The notes beneath the pieces were generated by a model. The model was not told the DNA's origin and ran no database searches. It saw only the letters and a list, made by a program, of their open reading frames with translations. From positions 5,056,649 to 5,120,648 of the forward strand of contig NW_025062477.1 in assembly GCF_000002995.4 (NCBI RefSeq): a DNA stretch of 64,000 nucleotides. The letters run 5' to 3'. A program made the position numbers and the translations under genes. The stretch comes from Brugia malayi. Its lineage: Eukaryota; Nematoda; Chromadorea; Rhabditida; Onchocercidae. Shown here in pieces: positions 1 to 11,251 of this stretch (its first letter is position 1; every line of letters begins with the position of its first letter).

Positions 1-683
1 TTATATTTTCAATTAAAAAGGAAGCTTTAGCTGGAAAAAGTTGAATACAACATGAGAGTTTCATAATTATTTTTAGAAACAGGTCTATCTTATACCAGTT
101 AATTTTAGTAAGGAGAGATATGAAACTATAAGTGGAGATACGAATAGATTTCTCAGCAAATATATTATTTTCAAAGTTTTAGCACTTTATAAAATTCCTA
201 TCTATCTAAGTTGATTTAAATTTTTCGAGTCCCATTTTCTCATAGCTGTAATTTATAACTTTAATTTTATCTTTTCAGGCTTTCCTTTTTAAAATCTTCA
301 CTTTTTATTCCTATTAGAATTTTATTAAAACTAGTTTCTAATTAAAAGTGAGGAACTTTTAGGTTTTGCAATAGGTTTCTGTTTAGGGCTGTATCGCAAT
401 TAATGTTATTAAAAATTCATAACATTAGTTTTCGATGATGCATAATTGATAGTTGTAGTTGCGAAACACCTTCCTTGTAACAATTAAAAAAAAAAAAAAA
501 AAAAATCCAATGAATAATTCATGATCACCCTAGACTAGAACTACCACTAGAAATGCATCGAGTAAAAAAAAACTAGCACTAAAAACCTTATCTTACAAAA
601 CTTGAAATATAGCATTATTATTTTAAATATAACATGTCATTACCTTATCATCATATCAATCAGTCAATAGGATTGTTTTCTAG
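1..683. other. AT-rich non-coding left edge
   Basis: No open frame with coding character was found. There is a run of 21 A at 486-506. Two T-rich acceptor-like sites (near 280 and 682) occur; only the second leads into a coding-like segment. Confidence 0.5.
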
Positions 684-1449
684 GCTGCTGTTTTATGTGC
701 GGGTTATATTCGTTATGGAGATTGGGGTAATTTAAGAAGGATAATGATTGATGAAACTGTTTCTGAATTGCAAACGCGATTCGATCCATTTAATATGGAA
801 GATTTCGAACGATTGCAATTCTCTACTAATGATGTTATTTGTTCCGTCATTGATTCCTCTTACACATGTGGCAAAATACAACCAAAGAGTGCGTAAAATT
901 TATCTTAGCATATTATTAGAACGCAAATATGCATCATCACTTAGTATTTCTGTTTGGATGTCTTTCTTTAATTTTCTAACTTCTCAGGCCAAACTAGTAG
1001 AAGAATTAATAGTTTGTTTTTCGCATGCACTCTTCCGTAAAGCTGTTGCAAAATTGAAATCAGATGATAACAAAGTTACGAAAAGTTTCTGGTATTCCAA
1101 ATAAAAATTTGGAATTCTTTTTGCTATAGATGAAATCTGCAATTTTTGATGAACTTGAATTGTTGTTTCCTGTGGATACTTGAATCGAGCCTGCACCTTA
1201 ATACTTTTTGATCCTAAACCATTTTCTGAAGTTCTAACATTGCTAATTTCTGAACACAAGTGTAATTAATTGGGAACAGTCAGGTTATTGCAGCTTCTGG
1301 ATTACGGTCATTTTTTCCATTAAAACATCGAGCTTTTTATTCACAAGCTATCATTTACATCAAGAAGAGCAACATGAATGAAAATGAAAGTATTGAGCGT
1401 TTGCTAAGGATATCACCTCCTGGAAGCTTACTCATCTGCAACATCACGT
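684..1449 (+). pseudogene. Coding-like fragments, possible partial or decayed gene
   Basis: Three plus-strand segments look protein-coding but are not recognised. The first (about 684-898) follows a TTTTCTAG acceptor, reads AAVLCAGYIRYGDWG and stays open for about 70 codons. The second (about 988-1101) follows TTCTCAG and starts AKLVEELIVCF. The third (about 1294-1449) follows TTGCAG, contains SGLRSFFPLKHRAFY and ends at a GTAAGT donor. Segments 2 and 3 can be joined in phase through a GTAAAG donor, but joining segment 1 needs a weak internal GTTATT donor. No start codon exon and no convincing continuation were found; a short acidic stretch (EEREEAEMKK) follows near 1500 and hits a stop. It could be the 3' part of a real gene, a gene with badly predicted exons, or a relic. 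Confidence 0.3.
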
Positions 1450-2444
1450 AAGTTTTTTACATGCTATAATGGACAACGGCCGAAGAAATCCTTCAACGAC
1501 AGCCTGAGGAAAGAGAGGAAGCAGAAATGAAGAAAGCATGAAAAGCGAATCTTGTAATGAAATAAGCGGAAGTTAGAAAAAAACTTGATATCTTACTTAG
1601 GATGAAGAAAGAAATATGCAGTGACGAAATAAAAGATTACCAGAAGAATGACCTTTTCATTTTGCTTATACGTTTTATCTGTTTTCCGTCTACTTTTCAT
1701 TTTTTTTTTAATCTTTCACTATTACTTTTATATATTCCACCGATAATGCGATCTAAAAAAAAATGGAATCAATGGAAAATCTGCATGAAGTACTTCTGAA
1801 GGAAACGAAAATTATTTCTAGATTATCGAGAATTCTAAACCCACTTGGAATGTGGAAAGTTACCCGAATCAATTTCTTTGATTACCCGTAAGAAGCAAAT
1901 GGATTACTGGGAATATTCGATGTTGTCTAAATGGAACTTGCCGATGAGTTTCAGATTACATTATTACACCGACTCAATGTATCAGTGATTCTTCTAGATT
2001 TTTCCTTTAATTATTACTAATACTTCCGTTGTCCTTTGATAACTTAACATTAAAATTTTGCACAAATTCATATCATGAATTATTTGTTGCTCAGGATTAA
2101 CGTAATTAGAAGTGTTTACAAATGAAACAGAATGCATAGTGCATGGGCTAACATGAATATCATTAATATAGACCAGAATGACAGAAAATTTCACTTAGAG
2201 GAACTGTATAAAATTAACATTGAAGAATTGGAAATCATATAAAAAATTGCATAACAATTGATCTAACATTATTAGTGATTTTATATTTCTAGAAAATAAA
2301 GTTTCTTAGTCTTAAACAAGCAGCTTAAACATTTGCTACAGCTCGCATTTAGGGATTAACAAAATTTTAGAACTTAACAAAAACACTTCTATACCATCCT
2401 GCAAAATCTATATCCTTTACTTCTTCTTGTAAATACAACAGTAA
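1450..2444. other. Non-coding, 3' flank of EMC3
   Basis: AT-rich sequence downstream of the minus-strand EMC3 stop. Short open frames here lack coding composition. A short Glu/Lys-rich plus-strand frame near 1485-1540 is mentioned under the neighbouring fragment. Confidence 0.4.
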
Positions 2445-4397
2445 TTACTTATTCAGTATGAACTGATGTGTTGTCATCTGAAGGGCTTCCCATTCTGCTT
2501 TGAAGGCTTGCTTTGGATCTTGTGGCATTGCCATTGCTGCACCGCTCATCTGTTCTTCCATCATTCGGGACTGATCGGCCGCATTATTTTCACCCAGTAC
2601 CAAAGTATAGATTGCTCGTAGACCAAAAACATTTAAGAAGTACCACGAGGCAGATGACACCCATGCAGCGTCCAATGATGCTAGTTCTATTCCTGAGAAA
2701 TTTGTATGGATGATATCGATGAATTTAATTCAAAAACATTTCGTGAAGAATTTTCCTTAGCAACTTGAAGTTTTAATTCCACTCCTGAATTTCATACTTT
2801 CGAGAACCAAAACAAGCATATAGGTTTTTTTTTTTTGGATTTTGTTTGAAGTTGGATTAAAAAAGCCATACGATTTTTTAGGGTAAATTCTGAAAATGAA
2901 GAACCTCTTTGAAGCATTGGCTTAAACCTTAAAGTAAGTGGAAATGGAACTCGAGTCGTCACGAAACCACTGAATGTCCAGTTTATCCAACCACCAATAA
3001 CGATCATCGGCAGAACGTTGAGTAAATTACCCTTTAGGAAAGAAAGGAAGTTAGGCTTTCCGTAAAATTTATATTTTGTAAAATGGTAAATCATTACATT
3101 ACGACACTGATTTTATGAAAGTTTAACGACTTTGCACATTAACAATTAAATCTTAAATTTCATTATTTCCACTGGTGATTTGACTAATATAAATCTCTTT
3201 TTAAATTGCTAATCAGAAATAAAAAGCATTTTTGCGAATGAGGTGATGTAGTTGCGACAAAGTCGAAAGTTATTTCACTAGTCTCAAGGAGACATTTGAG
3301 GAATTAAAAAAGTCAGATTTGAAGCTAAATCTTGACGTCCAGAAGGTTGTTCAAAATTTTCAGCTTTAAGCAAAAGGCAATATTAACAATTGGATGATGG
3401 TATAAAGTAAAAAATAAATATAAAAAAAAACCTTCAACATATCTGTCATCATTGTTGGGTCAGCCATGGGGTTTTGCATTTGTGATGGTCGTCGCATGCC
3501 CTAAAAAATCAAAGTGAATTTCTACTGACAGCATTAATGTCAATACAAATTGATTTGAAATGTATCGCAAATTAAAACTTAACCAATAGTTTACATTCTA
3601 AGTCTTCACAAATTTTATTTTTCGACTTTATTTTGCTTAATGCATTTCCTAATAATTGGTTCCAGTACAACTTTTATTTTCAACCAAATCTTTATTAATA
3701 CTTTTTATTAATGTCGACGTTCTTTGCTATGTTCCTACACTTTTTTACAACATAATGTAATAACTATCATGAATCTTAATTGCATTTCCAATAATACCAA
3801 ATAGTAATCTGAGTATCACATATTAACATTAAAAAGTAGTAATATTATAAACGAATTCAAAGAAAAAAGAAAAAAACCTAACCTTTGTTATGTAACCATT
3901 TTCTTCATTTAGCAAAAAATTCTTTCGCATATTAAACGATGCTTTTGGCAAGAACCGCCCATTTTCTCGCAATAATCGGGAACGTATCAAATACTGGCTA
4001 AAAATTGTGGATGAGAAGTAAGGAAGTACTAAATGAGAAAGATTTAATAAACAGAAGTGATGACCAATAAATCTGGAACTGATAAATATAGCATGTAAAT
4101 ACATAACAGTAGTGCTGTAGAATTATACCATAAATTTCATTTCACAAAAATTTCATTCATTTCACGCTATTTGATTTAAAAAAGGAAAGAATTCGGAACT
4201 AACAAAATGCTACCCACTTGCTATTTACTTAAATACTCGAAAAGTTACCTATCTCGCACTTGCTGCAACTCCAACTTCTTCCTGTTCGTGAATATCAAAG
4301 CTACATAATGCCGTAATACTCCGACCAGAAATGTAATCAGAATAACCGGCAAAAAAACCCATGTCCGGATGGCCGGATCGAGGAGCAATTCCGTCAT
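2445..4397 (-). CDS. EMC3: ER membrane protein complex subunit 3
   Basis: EMC3 is the YidC/Oxa1/Get1-family core subunit of the ER membrane complex, which inserts tail-anchored and multipass membrane proteins. Five exons on the minus strand: 4249-4397, 3883-3997, 3432-3500, 2905-3031 and 2445-2692. All phases agree and give 235 residues, close to other EMC3 proteins. It starts [13 protein letters not shown], followed by a first membrane segment and a basic region ([12 protein letters not shown]). The conserved middle and C-terminal parts are [38 protein letters not shown] and [22 protein letters not shown] acceptor about 25 bases before the ATG (4423-4424) could receive a spliced leader. It lies downstream of CENPX on the same strand with a 487-base spacer. 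Confidence 0.96.
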
Positions 4398-4884
4398 ACC
4401 GTCAAAGATAATTCACAATTAACTGCACATCAACTATAACAACTGCCAATCTAAATATTAAAAAAGGAAAAAAGACGAAAGCAATTCAACAACCATTTGC
4501 GAAATTTGGTAATACTACTGAAATATAAAATTCAAACAATCTACAATATCATACCTTTCACGTAAGCCTTAAAAAATATATATATATATATATATATAAT
4601 TCCACATATAAGTTTTACATACATATAATATTATGTGGCTTAATTCTTTGGTCACTAACATTACCTCAGTTACTCCTGGCGCTTAGTAGTAGACTTTTAA
4701 TAAGTATTAGTGAATGTTTTTAAATACTGAGCTGTAACAAATCATATCTTTTTTAGCACTTAAATGAAGTGACAAATAGCTCCAAATAATTAGGCGGAAA
4801 CCATTCGTTAAAAAAAGAAAAGCAAAAGCAAACAGAAACTTTTTATAAAAATTTCATTCAGCGAAACAGAAAAATGACAATTAT
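4398..4884. other. EMC3-CENPX spacer with AT dinucleotide repeat
   Basis: Spacer between two minus-strand genes. It carries an alternating AT run at about 4576-4599 and otherwise shows no gene. The likely EMC3 trans-splice acceptor is at its left end. Confidence 0.6.
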
Positions 4885-5513
4885 TCACAAATTAAAATCA
4901 AAAAAAGATTGCGGAAGAATCCTATGCAAATTTTCTAGCATTACGCGCTCCGAACAATTTTCCTCAGCATTAGTAGCACTTCTGAAAATTAAAAATTAAT
5001 AATTTCAAAATTAGACAAAATTTACATCCAATCCTTTAACATTTAAACAATATGAAATATATTGAGACGCTAAAATCAGCGATTTTTTTATAATGAAACA
5101 GTTGCACTAATCGAAATGAATAAAAATTCTAAACAGGAAGGAAAACACTTTGATTCAATTCATAAATTAAATGAAACCTGACTGAAATTCTACTCATAGG
5201 TGCATGAAAAACCATGATGGATCTAGAGAATTATAACCAGTCTATTAAGATATGAGGAAAGGCTTAATAATCTTAACTTGTAGTATTTTTTGAATAAATT
5301 CCGACTACTCATACCATGACACGATTATGCCAATATTAAAAAGATTATTACGAGGATCGGAAAAGCGCACCTGTATAATATTTCTTTTACAATTTCTGTC
5401 GCAATTCTTGACAAAATGTACACGGTGTCGTTAGGAAATGAATTGGTTGCATTTCGATGTCGTAAAAGAAGACAACGTCGAACTACTGATTCAGAGATTA
5501 TCCTAGTCTTCAT
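4885..5513 (-). CDS. CENPX: Centromere protein X / MHF2 histone-fold protein
   Basis: CENP-X (MHF2/STRA13) is a small histone-fold protein that pairs with CENP-S (MHF1). It acts in the CENP-T-W-S-X kinetochore complex and with FANCM at stalled forks. Two minus-strand exons, 5371-5513 and 4885-4981, joined in phase 2, give 79 residues, essentially the full family length. The N-terminal helix reads ISESVVRRCLLLRHRN, the central helix DTVYILSRIATEIVKEILYR, and the diagnostic C-terminal helix ERVMLENLHRILPQ, matching the family pattern of a helix ending LEKVLPQLLLDF. The start is supported by a TTTGTAG acceptor 10 bases upstream. It lies 928 bases downstream of UXT and 487 bases upstream of EMC3 on the same strand. 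The short sequence limits certainty, but the three-helix match is good. Confidence 0.82.
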
Positions 5514-6440
5514 TATATAAGCACTACAAAGAAAAAAAAATTTTTAATTCAAGAATTTTTTGTTTTCAAATTCAAAATTAAGAGAAAAAATCCTCCTAAA
5601 ACATTTTCATTATGTCTATAGATATTTCACAATCCAAAAATTTTGGATTTTTGCAGACATTTCAAAATCCAAAATAATAAGTTGATTTTTTGAAAACAAC
5701 AAAAGTTACACTGCTAAAACAAACACTGAACATGCAATCATATTTATTTGAATTGTGAACTACGCAACAGAAAAAACGACATCAATTAGAATGACAAAGT
5801 AGTACAGAACTGCCTCAATCCAGCCTTATTTAGTGCAAAAAATTCTACATAATTTACTCGTTTGATGTGATATCAGTGAATCGGATCAAACTAATGTTCG
5901 GCGATCACTTAAAAGTCTTTTAATCTACATTACATTTTGGCTGCGTTAAACAATAACAATAATTATTTCAGATACTCTATATCATCAAATTATGAATTCC
6001 TAAAGTGTTAGTATGCACAATCAAATTTGAGATCACCCGTTCTCTAAGAAATAAAAGTTTAAGTGACGACATCGTAAACCACGAACTACATCTTTAAAAT
6101 AATCACTAATGTTAAGCCTTGTTCTTGTAGCAAATAATATGAGAAGCAAGAGATCACAGTATCAATCTTTAATCCTAAAATTCCTAGGAACATCGCCAGG
6201 TAACAGAAATTATTGCACCATGTTTTACCAACACCAATCCAAGACAGACGCTTCGAAGAAGAATTGATTACATTGATTGAGATCTGAGGAATGTATTACA
6301 AAGGTTTTCATTCAAAAACAACAATGAAGGATTTGCCTGTTCTAATTAAGTTTTTGGATGGCAATACAAAAGGCACAACAATAACAAACCACAAATTTAG
6401 TGAAAACTTAGTAAGCCGAAAAAGCATACCTTTTTAGAAA
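5514..6440. other. CENPX-UXT spacer
   Basis: AT-rich spacer of 927 bases between two co-oriented genes. No further exon with coding character is visible. The CENPX trans-splice acceptor candidate lies at 5524-5525. Confidence 0.5.
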
Positions 6441-7672
6441 CTATAAACTTTCAAGCTGCTTTACAGAAGAAAGTATTAGGTGTATTCTAGCACGTACTGC
6501 ATGCGTTTCTCGTTCGTAGAAAGCAGCACGTTCACTTAATAACTCAATTTTTTTCGTGATAAAAATCTGCAACAAAATAGTTGTGTATTAGTTACTGTAT
6601 TGATGATTTAAAAAAAGGAAGTGAAATTTAACAGCAAAATTTCATATCCTAATTTGAAGGCTAAAAAGAGAAAACAACAAACGGAAACATAAATGAAATT
6701 ATACCACAAAATCGTTAACCAGAAATTGTTTAACCAAAATGACTAACTTCTGCTCGTTCCAAAGTTAATTCGGCGTAAATATCATCGAATAGTTTTACAA
6801 TTACATGATCCCATTTATCACTGCAACAACAAAAAATATTGTAAAGGTAATTAAACTGAACGTTTCAATAAACTGGAAAAAAAGAGAAAAAAAAAAAAAC
6901 AGCAAGACATTCCTATAATATTTCCCGATATCAACCATTATTCATCAATTTCTAATCATTCAAACTGTTATAAAACTGTGATTTAGAAACAAAAAACATC
7001 TTTAATTTGAATGACTGAAAAACAATTCATTAATAATATTATCATTAACAGTATTTTTTTGTATTAAAAAGATAGTAGAATGTCTTTAGAAATGTCAAAA
7101 GTCATCATCAGAAACTAACATCACAGCCTCACAAAAGATATCTTTACCAATATTTGTCTGTGTTTTCAATGGTTCTTCAGAATCCAGTACCTAAAAGGTT
7201 GTTAAGATGCAGAGGAAAATAATAAAAAGTACACAATAATTTAAAATATGAAATTAAAAATCCTTCAAAGACTTGACTTTTGAAGAAAATCACTGAAAAC
7301 TTATTCATACCACTGAAATTTAATTGGCAGATAGAAATGGATGTTTTCGAGGACAGTAATAAGGCTCACTCCATGAATGCAACACATCTGTACAAACATT
7401 AATTTGGCTACTGGTTAATCCAAATAAAAAGACGAGTCTACTAACTATTGAGAAGAAAAAAAAAATAAAATTATTACAATCTTGAGTAGTTTTAATTTCG
7501 TTTTTTCTTTTGAACTTACCTTAATCTTATTAATGAAAAGTAGTAAAGTCTCATACTCCTTCACTTCATCCACAATGCAATTTACGGCTTTGATCATTTC
7601 TTCATAATCTGATTGTAACCTTTCCACAGCAAATTTACGGTACTTTTCACATAATTCATTTTTTTCACTCAT
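6441..7672 (-). CDS. UXT: UXT-like prefoldin alpha family protein
   Basis: UXT (ART-27) is a prefoldin-alpha-like coiled-coil protein of the R2TP/prefoldin-like (URI) complex, which helps assemble RNA polymerases and PIKK complexes. Four minus-strand exons, 7520-7672, 7120-7190, 6748-6820 and 6441-6566, give 140 residues in consistent phase. The long N-terminal helix ends in LLLFINKIK. The beta-hairpin region is TQTNIGKDIFCEAV, then VIVKLFDDIYAELTLERAE, and the C-terminal helix starts IFITKKIELL. This is the UXT layout of VDLG, FYVE-like TLAEA and FIDRK motifs. A TATTACAG acceptor lies 8 bases before the ATG. A 77-base exon-like segment in the first intron is left out because it breaks the frame. 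Confidence 0.85.
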
Positions 7673-8280
7673 TTCAATCCTGTAATAGCACTCATTAATG
7701 ATGGTTTTATATTTTTACGGTTTACTCGAAGAATCTACAACATATGTATGATTAATAGAAAAACACTTACGTTAATTCACGTACTCTTGTTTTTATAACT
7801 GATTCATTATACTAGTATATAAGATTTCTCCTAGTAAAGAATTCGTAAAACCTTCGAATAAGTTAGTTTGCTTTGAATATTTTTACGGTTTACTCGAAGA
7901 AATTTTTATTTACCTGTTCAAAGTAAACAGGTAAATAAAAATTTAAATACAGGATAGTGACGTCGCACAACCCACCATCACAAAGTCACCGTCAAACCAC
8001 GTTTAAGCTGACGGTCCTTCTAGGTTTATATTCGAGTTGCCGCCGTGTTCTTATGTAAGAAGCATGGCTTATTTTTTGATTTCTTTTTTACTCTGTGAAG
8101 TATTCTTTAGTTTTTCCATGAAAATAACGGTATTTATCATAGCAGAATCTTGCCTCATCCTACACATATTCAACACGCAAATAACTTATGATTTATTTAT
8201 CCATATATTTTTTTCTTTAAGGTAGACGATTAATAATAATTGTAATTATTCTCATTTCTTTTCGTTTCATTCTTTCAGGT
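7673..8280. promoter_or_regulatory. Divergent promoter region, UXT/PDCL
   Basis: About 600 bases between two divergently transcribed genes. It holds a 25-base direct repeat (7709-7733 and 7877-7901), a perfect 19-bp hairpin (7900-7944) and a GC-richer block (about 7955-8045) with a CRE-like TGACGTC at 7958-7964. The right end carries TTTCAG at 8273-8278, two bases before the PDCL ATG, a likely trans-splice acceptor. Function is inferred from position only. Confidence 0.4.
7900..7944. repeat. Perfect 19-bp inverted repeat (hairpin)
   Basis: The left arm at 7900-7918 and the right arm at 7926-7944 are exact reverse complements around a 7-base loop. The left arm begins where the second copy of a 25-base direct repeat ends. 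Confidence 0.8.
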
Positions 8281-10228
8281 ATGGCAGATTTAGAAGCAAA
8301 ATTATTGGATTGTGATACAGCTGGTTACTGTAGTAGTAGTAGTGGTAGTGATAATGATGATGATATAAAAATTGATAAGCGGAACAACGTCTTGCAAAGA
8401 CCTGAAATGGGAACAAAGCAGATAGTGTCAAGAAATTATCGCAATACAGGACCAAAAGGTGTATTAGATGATTATAAAATTTGTAAAGCAAAACTTGAAG
8501 AGAAAGAATTAAAAAAATATAAACAGGTAAAAATTCTTTCTTTTTTTTATTTCTGTATCAATTAAATATTTAGCTATTCGATACAATTTTTAGTGAATGA
8601 ATAATCAATATTTATTAAAATATTTAATATTCTATGCAGTGTTTTATTTTCAACATTGTTATGTATTTTTTTCATACTAAATAGTACGTAGTGCATTTAT
8701 TATAATTAACTATTACATTTTATTCAAATTAGAAATTATATAGAGCAAATAGCACAAATAACTAATCTCAGACAAATAAAATAAATCATAGGCTAATTTT
8801 TTCCATTACATTTTATCTTTGGGCTATTATTTTCAAGTTTACTACTAATTGAGCGAAATAAATTGATATTTTTTTGTCGCTGGTATAATAAGTTCAATTG
8901 AACTTATTGAACTTGACTTATTGATATAATTACTATCAAGTAGTAATTATCTTGGAAATAAATTGATCGACGGAAAAAGAAATTAACAATAATATATTTA
9001 TTTAAATGATAGAAATATTATTAGAGTAGCGAAAGAATAATTTTTATAAATAAATTGAATATATAAATTTCCGTTATGTCTAATAAATAAAATAAGTATT
9101 TTATCAGTTATTTCATAAAATTTTCATAAACGAAAGCTTGTGTTATATGCCGATACTATTTTCTTATTATAGCATCTTTTAGATTGTTGCTCAAGCCAAA
9201 ATATGTACTTTATCAGGAGAGTTGCAAAATGATAATTTGGAAGAAATTCGAAGAAGACGATTATTAGAAATGAAAGATTCTTTATATGCCATGAGAAAAG
9301 TAAACTTTTCTTCTATCCTAATTTCCTTATTCAAATCAAGTATTTCATGAAATATAGATAGCTTCTAGTTAGTTAAGAGCTAATTTGTTCATCACAGCTT
9401 CCACAATGGCATGATTGGAATATGTAAGTCACTCGTTAGTTGTCACTTCATTTCTATTTGAAAAAAAGATTAAATGATGGAAAAAAATAGTTTTCTTTTT
9501 TTTTTCTTGCAGATAGATGAATTAACAGAAAAGGAGCAGTTCCTATGTTATATCGAATCAAATCGGGATAAATGGGTTCTTATTCACATTTACGACGATG
9601 ATAATGAGGCTTGTATAACCTTGAATAAAGTCTTCAATACGCTCGCTATTCGATATCCTCATTTGAGACTAGCAAAAGTGTTACCATTGACGATTGGAAT
9701 GTCGCAGCAGTTCGTATGTTTAGCATGATTTATTGTAATTTCTTGTTTCTCCCAAATATTCCATAACTCTACATTTGTAACTTAAATTCTTAATTCGAAA
9801 TCTTTAATTCATCAACATTCATTAGTTCTTTTCTTTTTAATTAAGAAGATGAATGCCCTTCCAACATTGCAAGTTTATCGGAATGAGTCCCTGTTGGGCA
9901 ACTTTGTCCGTATAACGGATCAGCTTGGAGAGAAATTCACGGTGGATCAATTAATTCGTTTTCTAAGCGAGTTAGTTTTTTTCTTTCGGTAATAGTGATA
10001 TATGACGTCAAATTATATAATATCAGATTTCATTTCTGTTTAATGCACTTGATCTACTTTTCTTAACTAATATAAAGTTGAATAACCATCGAAATAATGC
10101 ATACGTATCAGCTGATTGTCATTTAATTTATTAATATTCATTTTTGAAGGAATGAAATAGAGCTAGGAATATCCGAATATCGAATAAGTAATCATGGTGA
10201 TGACGATATAACCGGTTTTGATGATTAG
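8281..10228 (+). CDS. PDCL: Phosducin-like protein 1
   Basis: Phosducin-like proteins are thioredoxin-fold cochaperones of the CCT chaperonin that help assemble G-protein beta-gamma dimers. Five exons, 8281-8526, 9183-9299, 9513-9713, 9846-9970 and 10150-10228, give 255 residues with all phases consistent. The N-terminal part holds an acidic Ser-rich patch (residues about 17-28) and the family motif GPKGVLDDY. An Arg/Lys-rich helix follows (EEIRRRRLLEMKDS). The thioredoxin-like part includes VLIHIYDDDNEAC, PHLRLAKV and MNALPTLQVYRN, and the tail is acidic. Exon 4 uses a weak TTAAG acceptor; starting three bases later would drop one Lys. The start directly follows TTTCAG. Intron 1 contains two perfect palindromes. 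Confidence 0.93.
8887..8950. repeat. Two palindromes in PDCL intron 1
   Basis: A perfect 22-base palindrome at 8887-8908 is followed by a hairpin with exact 10-base arms (8926-8935 and 8941-8950) and a 5-base loop. Confidence 0.8.
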
Positions 10229-11251
10229 TGGAAATGCTGTTATAGTTTGAGTTGTGGTTCGATCTTGTATTTCATGTACTTTTTTCTCTTATTCTTCTTT
10301 TTGTCTACATTTTCAACGCTGTTTTATAGTATGATTTTATGGTATATGGCTGTATATTTTCGATAAAATTAATCATATTGAGAGAGTGGATTTTTATCCA
10401 AGCATATTCAATAGCTTTATGATGCTTGCAATTTATAGATAGATGTAAAAGCATATTAAATGACTGATCCATTTGATTTTTTGTTGACGCTTTGATCATT
10501 TTTTTTATACATGCTTTCATGTATTCATTTATTTGAATACATGTTAATAATTCATTCAATTTTAGGTCATTCATTTTTGATATTTGTATTTGTGTATTTT
10601 AAATGAATAATGCTGTCTAATGTATTGCTGTTTCTATCATACTAATTACGACAAAGCATAGCATCCATATGGTTAATTATATGTCTCAACTTGGAATTAC
10701 TGAAAACATTGTTTGAGTTGTTACGTGAACTAATAAGGGAACTGCAGAGTTTTCTTTCTTTCTTTTTTTTTTTTTTTTTGATTTTTTTGATTTTTTTTTA
10801 GTAATATAATGATTAAGAAGGTACACAACAAATGGGTAGAAAAAAAAGGAAACTGAAGGAATGGTAGAGGTTTTTTTGTTATAATCATTGTTACTTTTTT
10901 ATGGTCAATATGTTTTTGCTTATGTCGAGTTATATTATAAAATGAGTGGATTATGTTATCACATTTCAACTAAATTTTAAATAAGTGATAACCAGAAGAT
11001 AATCAGAATACTGGAAAATTAGCGGTTAATTGTCGGTAACACTTAGTAAGGTCAGAAGTTTTGATAAGGTTTGAAAAAAGGGATGTAGTCTTGGGAAGTT
11101 TGAAAAGGAAATTTCAATAATCCGGTAGATGCTACGAGTGAGGCAGGATTTTCAGGTCGATTTTCAAAACGAATTCGAAAAATTCGAAGATTTTCGGTTT
11201 CATTGGTAAAAAAAAAATGGTAAAAAGGTTGTGAAATACTTAATATGCAAA
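10229..11251. other. PDCL 3' flank and NPRL3 upstream region
   Basis: AT-rich, with long T tracts at about 10750-10800. An 89-codon minus-strand frame at 10305-10574 was judged a chance frame in the PDCL 3' region. An ATG 7 bases before the NPRL3 start (about 11245) is closed after four codons. Confidence 0.4.

Noticed and set aside
7311..7387. Exon-like segment in UXT intron 1 with TTTGTACAG acceptor
   Set aside because: It is 77 bases long and breaks the frame into the next exon; skipping it gives a perfect family-length alignment. It could still be an unproductive exon.
9398..9423. 26-base micro-exon candidate between PDCL exons 2 and 3
   Set aside because: Good sites (CACAG and GTAAGT), but inclusion places a TAG directly at the start of exon 3.
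10305..10574. 89-codon minus-strand frame, Lys/Ile/Asn-rich
   Set aside because: It lies in the PDCL 3' flank, has no splice or family support, and its composition is what AT-rich DNA gives by chance.
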